From Smittium culicis (lineage: Eukaryota > Kickxellomycota > Harpellomycetes > Harpellales > Legeriomycetaceae): a DNA stretch of 11,216 bases. This document shows, piece by piece, positions 7,275 to 11,216 of the stretch (positions are counted from its first letter, which is position 1; the number at the start of each line of letters is the position of its first letter). The DNA is taken from positions 1 through 11,216 of the forward strand of contig LSSN01004374.1 in assembly GCA_001970855.1 (NCBI GenBank), written 5' to 3'. A program made the translations under genes and the position numbers. The notes under the pieces were generated by a model. The model was not told where the DNA came from. It made no database searches and saw only the letters and a program-made list of their open reading frames with translations.

Positions 7275-8481
7275 CAATTAGATTAATGGTTTAATCTTAT
7301 TATCGATAAATAAAACCTGTAAATTTAATTTGTGCTCTTTTTTTATATAAAATAAAATACGATTAAATTTATTGTGTTCCATTATGATCTTAAAAAATAA
7401 AAATGTACATATATTTTTCCATTATATTTCAAATAGCTGATTTTAACAAGAAATATTAAGTAAGCTTTTAATTATAAAGTTTTATCTATAGGCAAGAACT
7501 CATATGTAACAGATTTATCAAATATAAGATAATTTGATAACACTTATAAAGATTTATTTTTCATTTAAAAAAATGAGTTAAAATTGAAATAAAATTTTAT
7601 TTAGCTAAATACTTGTGAACTTTGATTTTATATTTAGTTAATAATAAATCAAAAAAACTTTGAAAATAAGTATGATTTAAGATGATTTTAACCAATTTTT
7701 ATACTGTGCTATATATTATTTCCAGATATTAAATCATCAAGGTATGAGTAAATTTTGATTTATATTATTATTATAATTATTTTTGGTTTTTTTTAAAATT
7801 TAATCACTTATTTACTTTAATTTTATATAATAAACGAAGCTGTTTAATTAAATTGTAAAATTATATAAAGATCAAAAATTTAAATAGATTTAAAAAAATA
7901 TAGGTAAATTGAAAATATATTCGAAATAACTCAGGCACGAAATTATAAAATTATCAATTAAATACAAAAATTCTCACATATAAATAAGTTTGAGATTTTT
8001 AATTTTTATATTTTATATTACTGAGTCTATAAATTTAGCATTTTAATTTGAATTATTTTCATTCTTGGGAATTCTTAAATTAATATTGATTTTTTCTTCA
8101 TATTATTTTTTATTGGCTTAGATAAAATTTCTTAATATTGAGAAGAAAAATACAGATATTACTAAATTTATATTTAAATGATAAATGAGATAATAAATAT
8201 ATACAATTATGATTATAATAATTTTTACTTAGTATGTGAAATACTAATTTTATTAAAAAAAAAAACACTTAAACATTATTTTTGGCAATTTTTTGATTAA
8301 TAAACGTCATCTCGCATCATTTTAGTTTTTATTTTTTTTAAAACCTGTTTTAAATAATTATTCAGGTAGAAATAACCATAGAAGATTTATCTATAATATA
8401 TAGTTTAGCGCTTTGAAACAATACAGCAAGCATGATTATATCTTTTTTCATGATCCAAAAATTTTCATATATTTATGATCT
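7275..8481. other. Long AT-rich stretch without a gene
   Basis: No frame of notable length or composition on either strand and no repeat beyond short A or T runs. This is among the most AT-rich parts of the window. Confidence 0.6.
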
Positions 8482-8757
8482 TTGTCTTCGAGTCTTTTAC
8501 TTATGCCAGATAAATATTTCGAAAAAACTACTCATCACCGCCAGAAATATCTATTATATTTATTATCAAGGCTAGTTTACCGAATTATTTTCAAATGTAG
8601 TATAAATATACATAATTTACGACATATAGACCATGGAATCATATTATATAACAAATATTCTCATTCAATAGATAGTAAAAAAATTTTTCTTTTGATAGTT
8701 AAAACCAATTTAACAAAAGAATTAATAAAATTTTTTATAGTAATTTTTGGAAAATGA
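8482..8757 (+). CDS. 91-codon frame, weakly like the N-terminus of a PlsC-type acyltransferase
   Basis: This is the longest uninterrupted frame. TTG at 8482 gives 91 codons; ATG at 8503 gives 84 and is the more natural start, though no ribosome-binding site is clear. After a polar start (MPDKYFEKTTHHRQK) comes LLYLLSRLVYRIIFK, a short linker, GIILYNKYSHSIDSKKIF, then IVKTNLTKELIKFF. The order membrane-proximal LVYRI, linker, hydrophobic strand, N-x-x-S-x-x-D resembles the start of PlsC/LPLAT acyltransferases, whose motif is NHxSxxD. Here the catalytic His is a Lys, so activity is unlikely. The frame is about one third of such a domain and stops at TGA 8755-8757 without the later motifs. Probably a decayed fragment; the family link is from memory and uncertain. 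Confidence 0.3.
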   Translation: MSSSLLLMPDKYFEKTTHHRQKYLLYLLSRLVYRIIFKCSINIHNLRHIDHGIILYNKYSHSIDSKKIFLLIVKTNLTKELIKFFIVIFGK

Positions 8758-8995
8758 TTATTTTTCGATTTTTTTATAATAATATAATATTTACCTTTGG
8801 TTCTAATCGATTATTTATTATATAGGTATATTTTTCATATTGAACTCTGATTAAAATAATTTAACCTATTAAATAAAAATTCATTTATTTTATAATAAAT
8901 AAGCTACAGTAAATAATCGTTTTCTTTTAATTAGGCATATAAAACACTACTACAAGACAAGTTTCTAGATTTAAAATCTCAAATACCTCTAATAG

Positions 8996-9457
8996 TATGG
9001 AAATTGGTTTAATGGGTTTCATGTGTGCGAATTTTTTTTTGATCTATTATTTCTTATTATGGTATTTGAACATCGGCTTTCACCGTCATGATATATTTCA
9101 GTGCCACTTCTTATAATATTATTTTGTTTTTGATTATCTACAAGTTTAATAGGATTTTTATTTATATCGTTTTTTTGTTTGGATTCAATAAGAGCTATCT
9201 ACTTGGATATAAGATTTTTCGAAAATATTTTTATAATCATTATTAAATTTTTAGCTAATAAAAGTATTGGTATTATAATAGCTATTATAAATAAAATTTA
9301 TGCTAATTGAACAAATAAAATTTATAACACATTATTTATACGTGTGTTAATTTTATGCAGAAAAATCTATTCTATATTTCTTGGAGAAAATGTTGAGAAA
9401 AATTTCACTATTAATCGATCATTGAGTGTTTTAGTTAAACAATATAGGTTTTCTTAA
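8996..9457 (+). pseudogene. 154-codon frame interrupted only by three TGA codons, likely membrane protein
   Basis: From 8996 to TAA at 9455-9457 one plus-strand frame has no TAA or TAG before its end and only three TGA (9089, 9131, 9308). It begins without ATG, passes a run of nine T (9032-9040), and reads VFEHRLSPS, then YISVPLLIILFCF, STSLIGFLFISFF, DSIRAIYLDIRFF, FLANKSIGIIIAI and GENVEKNFTINRSLSVL. Several hydrophobic stretches suggest membrane segments. A second frame from ATG at 8997 shares the T-run and reads MEIGLMGFMCANFF before diverging, so the true start may be there with a slip in the T-run. The TGA positions would suit Trp, by TGG-to-TGA decay or by a code in which UGA is Trp. 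No family recognised. Confidence 0.35.
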
Positions 9458-9999
9458 TAAGTTTTAATTAAATATATCAGATTTATTCATAAATTCTCTC
9501 TGATTAAAGATTTAATTCATGATAAATTCTATCATTTTATTCATAGAATTCAAATTAAAAACCAAAAAAATAAATTGAATTCGATTAATTTTTTTTTTTT
9601 TTGGATTAATAAACTGTAAAGTACATTTTAGAGTTATTATTGTCATATTTCGGAATAAATTAATGGTTTCCACTGAAATGGAATAATATATATCATTAAA
9701 TCTTATAAAATTAATTTTTACTTGGTCTTAAAAACTAATAAAGTATAAAATTTTATTCCAGAGAGGAAGGTATGAAGTTAGTTAATATTTAAATTTTGCC
9801 TATGTAGATTTATTAAAAGAATTTTTATTAGTAGCTGATGCTTTTTAAGATCAATTACTATGAAAAGATTGGTACAAATATATAAATTATTGGATATTAT
9901 TGCTATATTTGAAGTTAGATAGTAATCGATTGATCTTACTCTTGAATTTATGCATAAGACATGTCTAGTATTAATTAATTTTATTGGATTTTTTTATTG
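9458..9999. other. AT-rich stretch with a 14-T run and one Shine-Dalgarno-like site
   Basis: No supportable gene. A T14 run (9589-9602) is flanked on both sides by GATTAAT. The purine-rich GAGAGGAAGG at 9761-9770 precedes ATG at 9772, but that frame closes after six codons. Partly open plus-strand frames at 9800-9990 may be scraps of a decayed gene continuing into the next entry. Confidence 0.4.
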
Positions 10000-10122
10000 A
10001 TGATATCTGCAGATCGAGGTCTTTTATTTTCTCTTATTATTCTAATAAATATATTACATTCCTATGTACTGTTCTTAGTTTATGAAGCAGTGGGGAATAT
10101 TAAATATTTCTATTTAATATAA
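10000..10122 (+). CDS. 40-codon hydrophobic frame, hypothetical
   Basis: ATG at 10000 opens 40 codons to TAA at 10120-10122. It reads MISADRGLLFSLIILINI, continuing HSYVLFLVYEAVGN, which amounts to one or two membrane-like segments. The bases just upstream are T-rich with no ribosome-binding site, and another plus-strand frame is also open upstream, so this may be the tail of a frameshifted membrane protein gene rather than a gene of its own. Not recognised. Confidence 0.15.
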   Translation: MISADRGLLFSLIILINILHSYVLFLVYEAVGNIKYFYLI

Positions 10123-10214
10123 ATGCAATATACTTGAATAGTTTATGTATTTGTAGATCATATTCCTACAGAAATATAAAAAACCAAGGAAGAACGAGTT
10201 TTATATGTGTGGGA

Positions 10215-10616
10215 TTATTTATGAAGGGTGAACTTTTTGAAATTAAGAACTACATTGTACAAAGTAGCAAAAAAAAACGAATAAATAAAATATAGAATTG
10301 TTTCTAGAAAAAAAAATTTTCAAAAAATAGTAAATAGCTATAAAAATCAAAATAACATTCAAATTCAGCCAATTATAACTTTAGTATTTAGATGTAAGGT
10401 CAAATAAATATTAGCTGCAACAAAATTTTTTCATCTTTCAGAATCTTCAAATTCGACAATATTCAGCTCTACAATCTGTTAAGTCATGTCAGTCTGAATT
10501 ATTGACCGAGATAAGTATAGAATTCGAGGAAAATTCTCTGCATGGCTAATTATACATATAATTTACATAAAATGACTGATATTCGTAGAATGGGAATGTA
10601 CATATTCCAACGACAT
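10215..10616 (-). pseudogene. Decayed minus-strand gene, unknown soluble protein
   Basis: ATG at 10616 starts MSLEYVHSHSTNISHFM and meets TAA. The same frame continues ISHAENFPRILYLSRS and IIQTDMT, a TAA, QIVELNIVEFEDSER, a TGA, then KNFVAANIYLTLHLNTKV to TGA at 10365-10367. There is no frameshift over these 83 codons. The frame goes on with dense stops and a last piece, ETILYFIYSFFFATLYN, before TAA at 10215-10217. The first part is mixed alpha/beta-like and hydrophilic, strongly unlike random translation, and the DNA there is less AT-rich than its surroundings. It has no Shine-Dalgarno motif. I do not recognise the family. Further minus-strand remnants lie upstream. Confidence 0.45.
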
Positions 10617-10724
10617 TAAAAATGACGGCCAGGTTTAACCAGGATATTTTCTAGTTATTGCTTATTATTAATTCACAGTTTACTTACTATAAATCACTTA
10701 TTTACTTTTGTATTGACTACGAAA

Positions 10725-10901
10725 CTAAGGTAAGGTTGCGATTGACTTTTTTTTTTTACTTCTAATCGTATAAAATATATAATTAAAATATTTTTGATTC
10801 CAAAAGCAACGGAACCTTATTATCAGGGCCAAAAAGAATTCCCAAATATAAAAAAGTGCAGTTTCACTATTTTTTAGGGAAATATCTTTTTAATAAATCA
10901 T
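10725..10901 (-). pseudogene. Minus-strand gene fragment with one early stop
   Basis: ATG at 10901 is followed by a TAA at its fourth codon (10890-10892). The frame is then open for 54 codons to TAG at 10725-10727: KDISLKNSETALFYIWEF, continuing FLALIIRFRCFWNQKYF, then a basic tail read from an A-run of 11. An alternative shift through the A-run reads SQSQPYLSFVVNTKV, so a slip there is likely. The central part looks like a membrane segment followed by positive residues. Not recognised. It lies 108 bp upstream of the next minus-strand remnant. Confidence 0.35.
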
Positions 10902-10978
10902 TTTCTCTTATAAGTTCTTAAATACTTCGAAATATACCTTTTAAAAAAATTTTTATAATTTAAAATAATCCTCAAAAA

Positions 10979-10992
10979 AACCTGAACAGGTT
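10979..10992. repeat. Short palindrome AACCTG-AA-CAGGTT
   Basis: This is a perfect 6-bp inverted repeat around two bases, notable because the arms are half G+C in otherwise A/T-only DNA. It could be an operator half-site pair or chance. Confidence 0.4.
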
Positions 10993-11108
10993 AAATTAAT
11001 TTCAGAGATTAACTTGATCTATATTAAGAATTAATATAAAGTGTTCTTGGAAAAATAAAAATAAATAGTAACAAGACTATTTATCTATAAAAAGTGTATA
11101 CAGGCTCG

Positions 11109-11216
11109 CTAGATTGTCTGATTGGTGTGTATAATTAAAGATAAAGTTATTAAATTCGATATGATGTCGATTTGATTTTGATTTTGGTTAAAAACTGGAG
11201 TATTTGGACTCAAAAT
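11109..11216 (-). pseudogene. Possible gene fragment entering from the right edge
   Basis: Reading leftward from the window edge, a minus-strand frame is open for 35 codons to TAG at 11109-11111. It is rich in Asn, Gln and Ile (SPNTPVFNQNQNQIDII) and is followed by LITLSLIIHTNQTI. It is partial at its 5' side, so neither start nor family can be judged. Confidence 0.2.

Noticed and set aside
8795..8815. GGTTCTAATC resembling a tRNA T-loop
   Set aside because: The flanking bases do not form a T-stem and no other tRNA arms lie upstream.
9761..9790. Gene start with strong Shine-Dalgarno GAGAGGAAGG
   Set aside because: The ATG frame at 9772 closes after six codons and no long frame follows in register.
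2714..10367. Uniform reassignment of TGA to Trp
   Set aside because: Many remnants are broken by TAA or TAG as well, so TGA readthrough would not restore most of them; kept only as a testable idea for 8996-9457.
1..11216. Mitochondrial or plastid genome fragment
   Set aside because: No recognisable cox, cob, nad, atp or rRNA sequence is seen, and no tRNA, despite the AT-richness and TGA-broken frames.

Overview
This window is very AT-rich and has no intact gene that I can name. The longest uninterrupted reading frame is 91 codons. Several stretches look like decayed protein-coding sequence: they keep one reading frame, sometimes with a start codon and ribosome-binding-like site, but are broken every 20-60 codons by stops or by shifts at homopolymer runs. 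There is no rRNA, no convincing tRNA, no CRISPR array and no recognisable complete mobile element.

Layout. Positions 1-1035 are less AT-rich and carry three consecutive minus-strand gene remnants in an operon-like arrangement. Positions 1035-2710 are mostly featureless. Plus-strand remnants follow at 2714-3217 and 3353-3523. Positions 3926-4340 are the most structured part: ten copies of a hexamer, a 13-bp inverted repeat, a perfect three-unit heat-shock-element-like site and six TTCC motifs spaced exactly 10 bp apart. Two short AT-rich frames follow (4638-5061). A sharply bounded, more GC-rich block at 5271-5628 is open on both strands. Plus-strand remnants recur at 6192-6377, 6975-7274, 8482-8757 (weakly like a PlsC-type acyltransferase N-terminus), 8996-9457 and 10000-10122. 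Minus-strand remnants occupy 10215-10616, 10725-10901 and the right edge.

Origin. Two models fit, and sequence reading alone does not settle between them. (a) A host-restricted bacterial endosymbiont (or its plasmid) in advanced gene decay: supported by adjacent same-strand remnants, a stop codon one base before the next ATG, and Shine-Dalgarno-like sequences. (b) Gene-poor DNA of an AT-rich eukaryote, for example an early-diverging fungus: supported by the heat-shock-element-like array, the CCAAT/TATA-like pair beyond it, the microsatellite and the absence of any long frame. I lean slightly to (a) for the flanks, but the 4.0-4.5 kb block fits (b) better. No pathway can be reconstructed; the remnants may have come from unrelated genes.
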